A stretch of DNA of 64,000 nt from Strongylocentrotus purpuratus. Its lineage: Eukaryota > Echinodermata > Echinoidea > Camarodonta > Strongylocentrotidae. Shown here one piece after another: positions 46,301-58,400 of the stretch. Made by a program: the position numbers and the translations under genes. Under the pieces are notes generated by a model. That model saw only the letters and a program-made list of their open reading frames with translations. It had not been told where the DNA came from and did not search any database. The stretch is taken from positions 22,369,147 through 22,433,146 of the forward strand of contig NW_022145612.1 in assembly GCF_000002235.5 (NCBI RefSeq), in the 5' to 3' direction. Numbering within the stretch: position 1 is the first letter of the stretch; each line of letters opens with the position of its first letter.

Positions 46301-47774
46301 GAGCGTTATACAATTGGTCATTTTATCGATCTTGAAATGAAACAATGGGAATACACTGGGGAAAATAGTAATGAATTGCAGAGAGTACAAGCTAAAGAGA
46401 AAAAACAAGAGAGAGAGAAGGAGTGAGTGAATCATAGAGATAAAGGAAAGTAAAAGAACAATATGATGAACAAATAAAAGTGTTTGCAAGATTATTGAAA
46501 GAGAGTATGGTTCACAGGAAGAAGGTAATTACGCTTAACTGGATTACTGAATGGTGAGAAACAAAATCCATAGATTGTCTCTTAGTGGATGTCTTTTAAG
46601 TCTGTCTTCCGTTGCTCTCCATATCTTTAAAGGGAAGTCTTAGCTTTGCAAAACTTGAGTAAAGCTGGTTTCTTTAATCAAATTGATGTTGAGGAAATAA
46701 AATCAACCCTCCATATAAACTGAATAAAAGATCCTTACAAATTCCTCTTTTCCTATCAAATGGCAGTGTATATGAATTTTAAAACACCACTAAATACATT
46801 GGAGCCATGGTACCTTTAACCTCCCCCTCAGGAACTTTCGGGATTGATTTTAAACTAGTGTTCTCTACAAACAGGTGTACCGTTTTGGAGTTCAGTGACC
46901 TTTTATGACCTCATATCGGCCTGAAAATGGAGAGTTTTTAGAACTTCTGTATAAAATGTATAGAAAAACATATATTTTCAAGTTTCATATAAAAATTAGT
47001 CATTATTTTCTAGTTCATGTAATTTGTTATTTCTCAACTTAATATCCAGATAAAGGCCTTGACTGGCAATAGGCAATTGTAAAATAGATGAAAGTTTAAA
47101 TCCATAAGAAATTTCAAAAAGAAATAAAAAGGCAAGGATTGAATTGGCAGATTTTGTAAATATAGTCGCACAAGACTCTAATTGGCAAATCACAACCTTG
47201 GAAATTAAGAAATGTTTAAATATGTTTATGATACCATTGGTACTTTAATTGTCAAATATGTTATGCCCTTCCCTATCTACACCCATCGTAAGGAAGTGCC
47301 TCACATCCGTCTATATCTTTTCCCACAAAGATTAGCATTTTAAGGAAATCAATGAGGAAGAAACGCTCAAAGTAATTTTAAACACCATTTCCTTTAACTT
47401 TAAGTGGGCCTGAATTCACTTACTAACAAGATCCTAGGAATTCAATCCATCCTCCGGGATTAAGTCTCGTGTGTCATACCTATTAATACCTTTAATTTGT
47501 GTGCATCGAATTAAAACATCGCAAATTTTACTTGCACGATATGTACATTATAGTTGTAAGCGATTCTTGGTCTTTTTAACAGCATGCAGATTGACATGCA
47601 TGACCCTTTTCCTAGGAGGCAGATCTCATGAAAAGATTCGGTTTCATTCGGGTACAATGCGATCAAAAGAGCATGTACACAATGAAGCACTATATATATA
47701 CCAAGAAGTTTTAAGAGATGGAGTCCTATCTAGCTCATTCCCTTTGTACAATCTTCGATGCCGCCATGAGAAAA
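46301..47774. other. AT-rich intergenic stretch
   Basis: No coding block recognised. TTAAAGGG-type motifs near 46630 and CTTTAACC near 46813 hint at further TTAA-type MITE ends, but no convincing matched pair was established. Confidence 0.35.
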
Positions 47775-48437
47775 TATGTCAGGATCCAGGGGAGAGGCCG
47801 AGCGGGCCTTGGCCCTCTCCCTCCCCCCCCCCCCTCCCCCCCCCCCCCCCCGCAAAAAAAAAAAAAAAAAAAAAAGGAGAGAGAGAGAAGGAAAGAAGGG
47901 AAAGGGAAAGAGGAGAGAAAGGGAAAAAAAAAGAGGAAGAAGAAAAGAAAAGAGGGAAGAAGTAGATCGGGGGGGGGGGGGCAAAAGGACTTGCCTCCCA
48001 GGCTGTTGCCCCCCCCCCCCCAATCAAAAAATTAAAGAGAAGGAAGGAAAGGGAAAGAAAAAAGGAAAAGAGGAGAAAGGAAAAAAGAGGAAGAAGAAAA
48101 GAAAAAAAAGGGGATAACGACACAACAAATCGTCTTCTTTCTCTAACGATTTAATGAAACGTAAGCTTCCGCTTAGCGCGGGAGGGGGAAAACTCAATTC
48201 AGACGAGGATTATTTTTTGGGAACGGTACAACAAACCGTCTTCTTTCTCTAATAATTTATTGAATTGTCAAAGCTTCCGCGTTTCGCGGAGGAGGGAGGG
48301 GGAAACTCGCCCCTCCCTGCATCCACCCACCCCCAATTACGTCACTGCTGGTCACCATTACGAACCAATATTTGGCTCGCATAATTTCAAATTTTGCCCC
48401 CCCCCCCCCCCTAAGAAATCCTGGATCCGCGCCTGAT
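47775..48437. mobile_element. Homopolymer- and purine-rich non-autonomous element
   Basis: Opens with CAGGATCCAGGGGAGAGG and closes with CCTGGATCCGCGCCTG, roughly inverted. The interior has C runs, an A run, a long GA-rich strand (47868-48117) and the block CGTCTTCTTTCTCTAA shared with 58210-58577. No clear target duplication. Long poly-Pro, poly-Lys and poly-Glu frames over it are artefacts of composition. Confidence 0.55.
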
Positions 48438-50394
48438 GTATATACAACGGCAACAGTTTCAATATAAAATGTAAGTTCTTCTTACTTAAATCATTGGTCT
48501 GGAAACAATTATTTGCCCATTGTTGTGTATTGTATTACATTTTCACTGACAATGAATTCACATTGTAATGCAATTTTCAAGTTTCCCAGGCTTATTTAGG
48601 AGAACAGAAGATTGATATTGTTTAGTTGTACGATAACATCACTCAGTTTGATTTGATTTGATTGAAGATATATCTCATTAAAAACAGAGTAAAGGCTATA
48701 CAGTTTCAAACAAACCTACACCATTAAACTTCAAGCTCACTCACACATGATTTATTGCGACACTTTCAAGGCTACTTATTATTTCAAGTTCATGTATATA
48801 CAAAGGGCAACAGTTTCAATATTAAACGTAATTAAATCAATGGTCTGGAAAATGTTAATGCCCATTGTTGTATATTATACAACATTTTCCATAACGATGA
48901 ATATACATTGTATAATGCAATTTTCAGGAAAACCATACTAGTCATTACTGTTATAGTATTATGATACTAAAGCAAATCGTTTCGCTTAAATCGATAAGAT
49001 AAATCAATGTGAAGTACGTCATTAATTTTATAGCTTCCGCGCTTTGCAGAGGAGGGAGGGGGAAACTCGCCCCTCCCTACATCCCCCTGCATTACGTCAC
49101 TGCTGGTCACCATTACGTACCAATATTTGGCTCGCATAATTTCAAATTTGGGCCCCCCCCCCCCCTAAGAAATCCTGGATCCGCGCCTGGTCAGGCATGT
49201 GCTTAACTGGATCTTCCTTGCAGATACGTAGACAAAAGATTCCTGCCTATAGCTGCGAACTAACGGGCCACTTTCAAATGGAAATATTCTTTTGTAATAC
49301 CACTCGTCTGATGATACGAGCAATACAGTGCCTACCTTTACCGGAGGCAAGCGAAAGGAAATGGAGCAAATTTTTCTGAAATATTAATCACAATTACTCG
49401 ACTGGGCATGTGTGGGCACTAATCTGACATATAACATCACAAAGAACTGTACATGAACATATTCACTTTTTATTTTCGTGAGCCGCAAGTATTCGGAAAA
49501 GTGCGGTCAAATGGCAGGTCTTCGGCAGGTCTTATAGGACTGTGAATTTTTACTATTTTTCACAAATTAAAGCTGCTATCATACAATGTAAGCAAATTTC
49601 CTGACATAAGTAGGCTTTTGTATTCATATTTTACCATCTGTTCGATTTTCCCCTTGTTAGTTCAAATAAAAAGTGAAATATTAAGGATATTTCTTTGTGA
49701 CAAAAATCACTACTCAAGCTTTCCAATGAGGCGGCTTCGAACCTCGGACATCAAAGTTTACAGCACACCAGTACATTCTAGTGTGCAACCATAGAAAACG
49801 GCAGCTGTTTTGAATAATTTGTTACCAGTTGGGTCTCCATCTCTAAAATCTCCTTATACCTTTCTTTCAAAATCTGAATAGCATCATCCGGTCGCGAACA
49901 AATGGGGATTCCCCGCGCTCAATAGTTGGGAAGCTTCAGATCGGGGAATCGTACATCATCACATCGTCAGGGTGATTTCATGCTTTCGGACGTGCGCATC
50001 TAACATGTTCCACATTACACTTGTATTACAAACCAGACAGACCCCTCCCCCTCCCCACCCACCCCCTTCCACACACCCCTCCCACACACATACACATACT
50101 ATTCCCTATATTCCATGATTTCATGACCCCATCTTACTCTTTAATTGCGTTTTTGTTTTTCCTTTATAGTGGCGTATCCTAGTCTCCATAATGGTGAAAG
50201 GCTGGTGTACCGCATCCACCCCACCTTTGAAAGAAGAGGTTAATGGGTCTTTACGCTACACCGCGGGCACGATTCTGCTCCGTTTTAAAATCTATTTGTG
50301 GATACGCTACTGGATATTTTGACAACCAGTAATTATGACGCCTAAATAAATTCATTCAAAACGCATGTCCTCAAGAAATAGACCCGACTGTTAA
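48438..50394. other. Repeat-derived intergenic stretch
   Basis: Contains a diverged duplication: 48442-48600 and 48793-48930 share CAGTTTCAATAT, ATGGTCTGGAAA and GCCCATTGTTGT in the same order. A second copy of the element tail lies at 49031-49189 (CTTCCGCGCTTTGC, ACTCGCCCCTCCCT, AAGAAATCCTGGATCCGCGC). No gene recognised. Confidence 0.55.
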
Positions 50395-50896
50395 AGGTAA
50401 TACAAAGTTTTGGTATGGGGTCATGAATTTGGTTCAAATGAACATATTGGAAGCATATGCGATTCTACAATATTCAGTGATCGTTGTCGCGGTTGAAATC
50501 GAGTCTAGAGTTATGACATTGTAAATAATAAGCTCTTTATGTTGTATAGCTCCCTCTCAAGGTCAATATATTAATTAAGCTATAAAACAATGTTTCTTGA
50601 CTTAAATCGACCAATTAGCTATTCGCGTTTGAAAATTATATATCACAACTACCTATTCTGACATTTTCGTGGTCGCATCTACCATTGTACGGCCGTAGGC
50701 GCTATTTGAAATTTATCAAAATTTACCGGGAGCACCGGTAAATTTTTATATTCAATTTTTCTCGAAAGCCGAAATGTTTTAGGAGCTAAATTTTGTAGTG
50801 ATTATAATACATCCACAGGGGCATCCATATATATCAAAATTGTAAAGAATCACTTTCGACCCAATTTTCGATATTTCCCAAAACTTTGTATTACCT
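50395..50896. mobile_element. TTAA-flanked MITE, 502 bp
   Basis: AGGTAATACAAAGTTTTGG at the left and CCAAAACTTTGTATTACCT at the right (one extra C in the right copy) are inverted repeats flanked by TTAA at 50391-50394 and 50897-50900. No transposase. A clear second TTAA-target family in the window, distinct from the one at 45747. Confidence 0.82.
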
Positions 50897-50900
50897 TTAA

Positions 50901-51907
50901 CCTTTTGACTGAACTTATTTTACAATGTCAAAGGAAACTACAACGATGGAAAGGACACGATCGAGGGCTAAAGAAAACATTACTTTACTCGATGTGTTTT
51001 ATTGGCCTTTAGGTCGATCCGAAATAAATTCCATCACGGCGAATGTTTCAGAAACTCAACGACGCTGGTTAATTATGAGTTCGGGTTAAACGTTCATAAT
51101 AATTTATTTTCAGTGGTGGATCTAGGGATTTTATGCATACATGGGGGCCGGGGGCATAAGTCTTCAAAAGCAAGGCGAACAAAGATCACCATTGCATTCT
51201 TCATGAGTCGTCAGGTGGTATAATGATTGCATTCCTGTGCCCCCCCCCCCCCCATCCCGTTTTTCCAATGTGCATCGTAAATCATTGATCCTTCGTTGCT
51301 TTTCAGGTATCGTTATATAAAAATGCCTTCAAAGTACAAAGGAAGAAGTAAAGAAAATATATGCACATGAGTTTAAGTAAATAGAGTAGCTTAATAAACA
51401 CATTATGCCGACCAATCGCACAACACATAGGCATTGAGGTTTAATTCTTATTCATAATCTGAAGCCTAATTAATGAAATATGCTTTTGATATGCTACGAT
51501 GGAAATTCCGTACACGCGATGTATTGGCCCAGTAATGAGTCATCCATATTTTATTTGACGCTTGAACACTCTCCCGCGTGCCCTTCATCGTCCAAAGGAC
51601 AATCGTCCACTGTTGACTGCATTCTGTTCTCCAATTTCTATACATCCCCTGTTATTGAAATTATATCAACAGCGTTCTGTATAATAACGCCCTACAGGCA
51701 TGTGCAACAGCAAACAGTACTCGTGGTGATTGGAATGAGAACTGCGGATGCATGCCTGTCGATCTGTGTGTCAGATATTGGTATATAGATCCGATGTACG
51801 TGCTTGCCGTTGGATATCATTTTGTGCTCCTATGATAACGTTGAGTCCAGCAACAGACGGCAAGTTGTAATCCGAGTAATTTGTGTCGCGATCGCTGGCG
51901 GGAAATA
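50901..51907. other. Intergenic stretch and presumed promoter/5' UTR of the solute-binding-like gene
   Basis: No earlier exon of the following gene was recognised. A poly-C run lies at 51240-51253. The sequence close to 51800-51907 is richer in CpG than its surroundings, consistent with a 5' UTR or promoter, but no core promoter motif is certain. Confidence 0.35.
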
Positions 51908-52205
51908 ATGGCGGATACCGGATTCAAATTCTCTCGTCTGGGAGGAGGAGGGGATGACCAAGGGGGAGAGGGGAAGGGAAGTCAGGAAGCTTTCGCGGGT
52001 AATATCGAGAGTAGGCCACCGGGAGATTCGTCGACGAATCCGATGATGACGATGGTGCTCGGTAATGGACAAGGAGCCAGGGGATCTGTCAAAGCGGTGC
52101 GGAGGACGACGCTCTTGATGATGGCTCTGGTAGGCGTTATCTGTCTGTTGGCTGTTGTTTTGTCTGGTCTCGCTCTCTCTCGCGTGATGTCTATTGAGAC
52201 ATCGG
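51908..52205 (+). CDS. Solute-binding-like gene exon 1 (cytoplasmic tail, membrane helix)
   Basis: ATG at 51908 in AATAATGG is chosen as start. An in-frame ATG at 51881 would add nine residues but has a poorer context. It ends SRVMSIETS with donor CGG|GTAAGT. The helix TLLMMALVGVICLLAVVLSG is preceded by K62, R65 and R66, favouring N-in orientation. Confidence 0.78.
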
Positions 52206-52426
52206 GTAAGTAACTCGTTTGTTTTCTTTGCTCTGAAAGAATGGTGATGTGTAACAGGGATGAAAGTAAGAGAAATGCATTTTGCTATTCTCAATTAAAA
52301 TACTGAAGAAGAAAATAGGTGAAATATATTGATCGAGAGCCATCCCAAAAGGCAAAGGTATTTTTTTTCTCTTTCTCTCCCCTCCTCCGGGCTCTCTCCA
52401 CTCCATCTCTAAGACTCCCCCCCCCC

Positions 52427-52478
<52 letters not shown>

Positions 52479-55400
52479 ACCCCTCTTCCCCATCCCTGTC
52501 TATAGTCTTACCCATACTCTTCTCGTCTCGTTTTCCTTTTCAATTTCAATACAAATTTACATTGTAACATTTCTTTGTTAACGATTTGGATTATGATAAT
52601 GTTCAATCCCTGGTTCAATGTATTGTCTGTTCAGTCTAGCGGTACGATATTAACTGCATTCTATACGGAAACAAACGGACAGTGTTTGTGCACATAGACC
52701 TACATAGTATACACGTACAATGTATATAATTTGTTTATGAGCCAAATCTATACCAGAATATCATGGTAGGTGTAAAGACAAACCTGTTACTCATTTTATT
52801 AAAGGTACTGCTGCTACAATGATATGACTTGTTTCTATACAGCGAATGGCAAGTTGGCAACAATCTAATATTTTTCTTGGCCCTCATCGTACTCGACATG
52901 CATAACGTTCAAAGATAGAATTTCACTGCTAGCTTCCAAATGTTTATATGCATATTATTCTTTTAACCATCTGACTTTTTCATATATACCTCATGCGCCC
53001 ATCATGAACACTTGAAATACACGTATTTGAAGATCTAGGCCCATCATTCATTTTGACATTGCTGTTGAAGAAAGGTTGATAATTCTGACGCAAACAAAAT
53101 ATGTTAGTCTAACATCGTTCATGATAGAGCGTTACTCATTCTAAGAATGAGTAATGCTCTATCATGAACGAGTTCATTCAATATTTTTTAGAACATTTCC
53201 TGTATTTTGTAAGCTGTGTGTATTTTAAAAGAATTTTTCTGAGAGATCTCCATGTTGTCATGGTTATTTTGGCAACTAACCAAATTGACATCCGAATCCA
53301 ATGCTCCAGAGCATAACATAGCTCATGCATCTTTAGAATTACAGCATCCCAATTATTTCAATTCTGAACTGTTTTACATAATTATGTTATATTGATTTTA
53401 AGAATGTAGATACATCCAAACAGATATACAACGTTAATGAGATATAATTCATAATTATGAAGGGAAAAAAGTACAGTGTATGTGATAAAGATCATTCTGT
53501 CCTTATACATTATGTCACTAATAAATAGATTATTTGTATACCCCTTTAGAGTTTATAAATATATTTCAAACACAATACAGTTTGGTCATCCTGCTGTGAC
53601 GCCTAAATGTACAACAGTCTAGCGAGTAATGGAGTGAAAGAGAGAGAGAGAGGGGGGGGGGGGTGAGATGAGGCAGAAATAAAGACAGAGAAAGAGATAC
53701 ACAGAAAATAGATGATTTAGGTCATTTTTAATCAAAGACTATTAAATGAATCAAGTTTTTTTTCTATTAAAATTCAGAAGAGTGTCAGATGATATTTAAA
53801 GGCCTACATCAGGCAAAAGAAATATGTAGGACAACGGTACAAAACTGCTTTCATCTTGATATCACAAGCAGTTGTGTATAACTTTCGGGGCCACGTGGAG
53901 CACGTGCCTCCTCCTACTCCCCCCCCCCCCTCCCCTTCTCCATCGAGTGGTGACAACAATTTTTGTTTGAAGAAAGAAAAAATAGAAAGGGGGAAGGGTA
54001 AAGGGAAAAGATGAAGGGGAAAGGGTGAGAAATGAAGATGCCTGGTCCCCCACCCGCACCCTCCACCCAAACAGTAACCTTGTTGAATTGCATTTCATTG
54101 AGAAAAACCTGTATTAGGCTATTTACAAAAATAGTCATGTTTAGCGTCCCCGAAAAAAACACATGATAAACACTGCTAAAATGGATCTATTTCTGAATTA
54201 AAAAGAAAAAAAAATGTTGGCGGCCATCTTGAAAAATAGCCCGACTGTCAGGGAAAATGTACCGAGCGGCCCCTTTGAGCGGCTATTTTGAAAGAAAGAT
54301 AAAAAAAAAAAAAGGGCCTCCTTCCTATTTTTCGAAAAAACAGGAAGCTAAACATGTTTTTTTTTATAATATGGCCTTACGTGCCCCGCCACATATTTCT
54401 AGAGCCCCTCAGCAGTACGCCATTGCTAATAACGAGCAAACTATGTTCGTATCATTGTTTGTTTGCTGGCCCTTGTGTCGTAATACAATAACTTGATATG
54501 AATAGCTTATGAATAGATACAATAAATGAGGCAAGGTTAATTAATACCCGTACTTTTCTAACATTCTTCCCCAACCATGCTATACCATTCCTGTAATGGA
54601 ATTGTACACTGTCGGTAACATTGACTGGATATTTTATTGGATCTGTACAGTGCGTCCCAGAAAAAACGAAACCGAGAATTATCGATGTTTTATCATAACT
54701 TAATCACAATTATAATTGATAAATGACGCATATTTGAAAAGCTTAGATCTCCCTCTTTTATTTGAAGCAACTCATATAATGCATGTGTCACGCATGAGTG
54801 ATTAAAATGAATTTGAAGAGAGGAAACCAAAAAGTCATTTGGCGGACGGTATCTGAATTTCAGGGAGAAAATTACATTTCTAGAAAGTTGAGTTTCTGCC
54901 CTTTCAAATGACACCTCAATCACTATAAATGAATCACAAAGTTCTGTTTGTTTAAAGTAGTGCTTGCAGTTCCATAATGTTATCAAACGAATTCGTTTTC
55001 ACTGGCTGCTTGCCGTCGCAACAAATTATAGAGTTGACAAAAGACTTAACTCAGTTTCGTTGACAATCAGCCGTATACGAAAGACTTCATGCATGGCTCA
55101 TTGTCAACGAAATGTAGTTAAGTCTGTTGTCAATTATGCTTGTTGGTACGGCAGGCAGCCAGTGAGAACGAATTCGTTTGATAAAATTATGGAAATGCAA
55201 GCACTACTTTAAACAAACACAGCTGTGTCATTCCTTGCTCATTTTGCCAGATTGAGGTGTCATGAAAGGGCAGAAACTCAACTTTCTAGAAATGTGATTT
55301 TCTCTTTGAAATTCAGATACCGTCCGCCATATGACTTTTTGGATCCTCTCTTCAAATTCATTTTAATCACACATGCATGAAATATGCTTCATATATAAGT

Positions 55401-58400
55401 TGCGTCAAATGAAAGAGGAGGATCTCAGTTGTCCAAATATGTGGCATTTATTAATTATAAATGTGACTAAGTTATGATAAAACATCGATAATTCTTGGTT
55501 TCGTTTTATCTGGGACGCACTGTATAATAATGCTGTCCGACCACTCACACAAAAAAAATGATTCTGCTTGCGTCCATTTTTTCCTCAGCAACTTGATGTG
55601 GTTTTCCCCCGCGAAAAAGGCGCGAAGTCGTTATATCGGCATGTTCCTTTGTCATTTTAATGTTATTGTAACCACTCAGTGCATCCGTCGTCTATCAATA
55701 ACTACCGGGTAGTCTTCTTTTAGAAATAATGATATTCTCTCTTCTTCCGGATCGAAAGTAATAGAACGAAGAAGAAATCAATGGTAGATTATACGTCATT
55801 GTCATATCTGTGAGTGCTGTTGGAGAGATTAAAAGGGGGCTATAAGCTTACGATATGATTACAACCGGGCGGGGGGGGGGTACTTGCATATTAAGACATA
55901 CGGGGGTGTGCCGCTCTAATGGTTCACCTTTTCACCCCAAAATCACGAAACATCGGTTCTTTTTTTCAAAATTTCCAAAATTTTCGGATGTTTGCCATTT
56001 AAACACCCGAAAATTGGCCTTACTTCGAGAAAAATCCCCCAACTAGGTAGGGGTTTCGAGGCTTCAGCGGCACACCCCCGTCCAAATCAAATCTGCGAAG
56101 TCTGGGTGCTTAATAGGACTTTTTGTAATACGATTTGAAGGAAATTAATGTCTAATGGGATTTTAATGAATTTTTTAATAAATTACATGTAAAGGCCTTT
56201 ATTCAATCGTGTTTATAATTTATTTGTTTTTTCTCCTTCTTTTTTACCATGCATGCAGAGAAAACATGGACGTTTGCGCTTGGACAGTCGAACCTTGTAT
56301 TGCATTACATGTAAGGAAATATTTCTTTATTCAAAGAACTTTGGTTAATTGGCACCTGGCGTTTTCAAACCATGTTTAATTATAACAATAAGTCACCGCT
56401 GTTTCTTGACTATTTTTGGTAACATTTTTCTATTTTAAAATCTGATTTTATCACTTAGATTATCATTTATTAGTAAAAAACTGTAGATGTTACATTACAA
56501 TGCATTTACATAAAGAAACTTGTTAACTTCTATAAGGGTAATTCGATCTCTCTCTCTCTCTATCTCTCATTCCTTTTATTCCTCATATCTTTTCTAATAT
56601 TCCTTTTGTTCTTCTTTTTCCTTTTTTTTTGTTTATCTCTCTTTATTAAACTGACGGGTTATCCTTCCCTATATTCTATTATCTTTCAACGTTTCATCAC
56701 CATGTTCCTTAATCGTTTCTATGCTTAACAATGGCGTTTAACATAATTTACGTGTCAATTTTTTCTTTGTTGATTCATTCTATTTTCTTTCTTTTATCAG
56801 AGACGGAAAAACTTTACAAATGGACGGATTCGATGTTGAAATGGTGCAAGCCGGTATGTTAGGCCTAAAACAAATGTTGTATTGCCCTTTAGGTGCCAAA
56901 ACAAGGGTCGGTCGGTCGGTCGGAATTTTTTTTTTTTTGGTCTCCCTCTTTTGGCTGATATTTCTCAGTTTTGAATGCTTTAATAGATTTTTTTCTAACA
57001 AAAACGGTAACAAAAAAAGAAACTTTTTAAAAAAGCCGACCGTAGATTTTAAGATTTTGGGGTCGGTCGCAATGGGGAATACAACATCTTTTTTTTAGGC
57101 CTTATCACAGTTCGCATTACTCATGAAAACGTCTCTCTAGACAACTACAACAAAAACTTTGTATTTGTAACCACTGTTCGACCCATATTTTCACCGACAG
57201 TCAAAGAGACCGACAAAGCCAGGAAGTGCATAAAAGAACAAAATTAGAAACAGGGTGGACCTAACAGTCATCTGATATGCGATCAGTGTCTTTGTCCCGC
57301 TTAAATATTGAAAATTAACGTTCCCAATCCCGTGTCCGCGATAATTATACCCATCACAGTTTTCTGTTCATCTTTTTTTCTTTCTGTTACTTTTACCGAA
57401 ACCGAGGGGGCGGCTTCAGGATTCAAGTTGTAAAAGGGGATTTTCCCCAAAAACTTCTTACAAGCAAATAAGGGGTTTCAGTTATCAGGCAAAATAGTGT
57501 CCAATCTGGCAAAACGTGGCAGTGGCGGATTCAGGGGGGGGGCAGGGGGCACGTGCCTCCCCCCCCCCCCCCCGGTAAAAAAAAGGGGAAGGGGGAAAAG
57601 AAAGAAGAAGAAAAGGGGGAGGAGAGAAAAGGGGAGAGGAGACAAAGGAGGGGAAAGGAAAAAAGGGGAAGAAAGAGGAGAGAAAAGGCGGAAAATAATA
57701 ATAATAATAAAAATGGGTTCTTGTATAGCGCTCATGTCAGTCAGATTTGACCCTCCTGGCGCTCCCGATTATTACACTGGCTTTAGCACGGCTGGCATAC
57801 GGCGCTCTAGCATTGCAAGGAATAAACTCCTACTAGGTACCCATTTAATTTCTTCACCTGGGTAGAGTGTGGCAAATGTAGAAAAGGAAGAAAGGGGAAA
57901 GACTGTGGAGAGAAAAAAGGGGATAATACTATAAGATGGTGTTTGTTTTACCGGGAGAGGCGGGGGGGGGGGCACGAAACTTTGCAGTGTGCATTATATG
58001 GGGTCCCTCTTGCCAGGCGTTTAGCCCCCCCCCCCCCCAAAAAAAACAAAAAAAAAACAACAACAAAACAAAACAAACAAACAAACAAACTAAAACAAAA
58101 ACAAAAACAAAAACAAAAAAGGACAAGAAGAACAAAAAAAAAGAGATGGAAAAAGGGGAAAAAGAGAATGAAACAACGAAAGAAGAGATAACAATAATGG
58201 GATAACAAGCAGGGGCGTCGCTAAAGGTGGGGGGGGGGGGAGTTTCGCGCGGGAGGGGAGAATTCAGACAAGGATCAGGAGTCGAAAAAGGTACAACGAA
58301 TCGTCTTCTTTCTCTAATAATTTATTGAATCGTCAAAGCTTCAGCGCTTTGCGCAGGTGGGGGACAACTGAATTCAGACTAGGATTAAGAGTCGAGAACG

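Larger units (their letters stand above)
52206..54647 (+). other. Left part of intron 1 of the solute-binding-like gene
   Basis: A 4-kb intron begins here. It holds a CT microsatellite (52431-52478), a 55-bp palindrome (53116-53170), a GA plus poly-G run (53640-53663) and a poly-C/purine-rich patch (53920-54030) that resembles pieces of the homopolymer element family. No exon recognised. Confidence 0.5.

Noticed and set aside
47471..48123. Proline-, lysine- and glutamate-rich frames up to 164 residues
   Set aside because: They follow poly-C, poly-A and GA-rich strands of a transposon on both strands alike.
57497..58208. Basic and poly-Lys frames
   Set aside because: Low-complexity translation of the GA- and A/C-rich strands in repeat fragments; no splice context or similarity.
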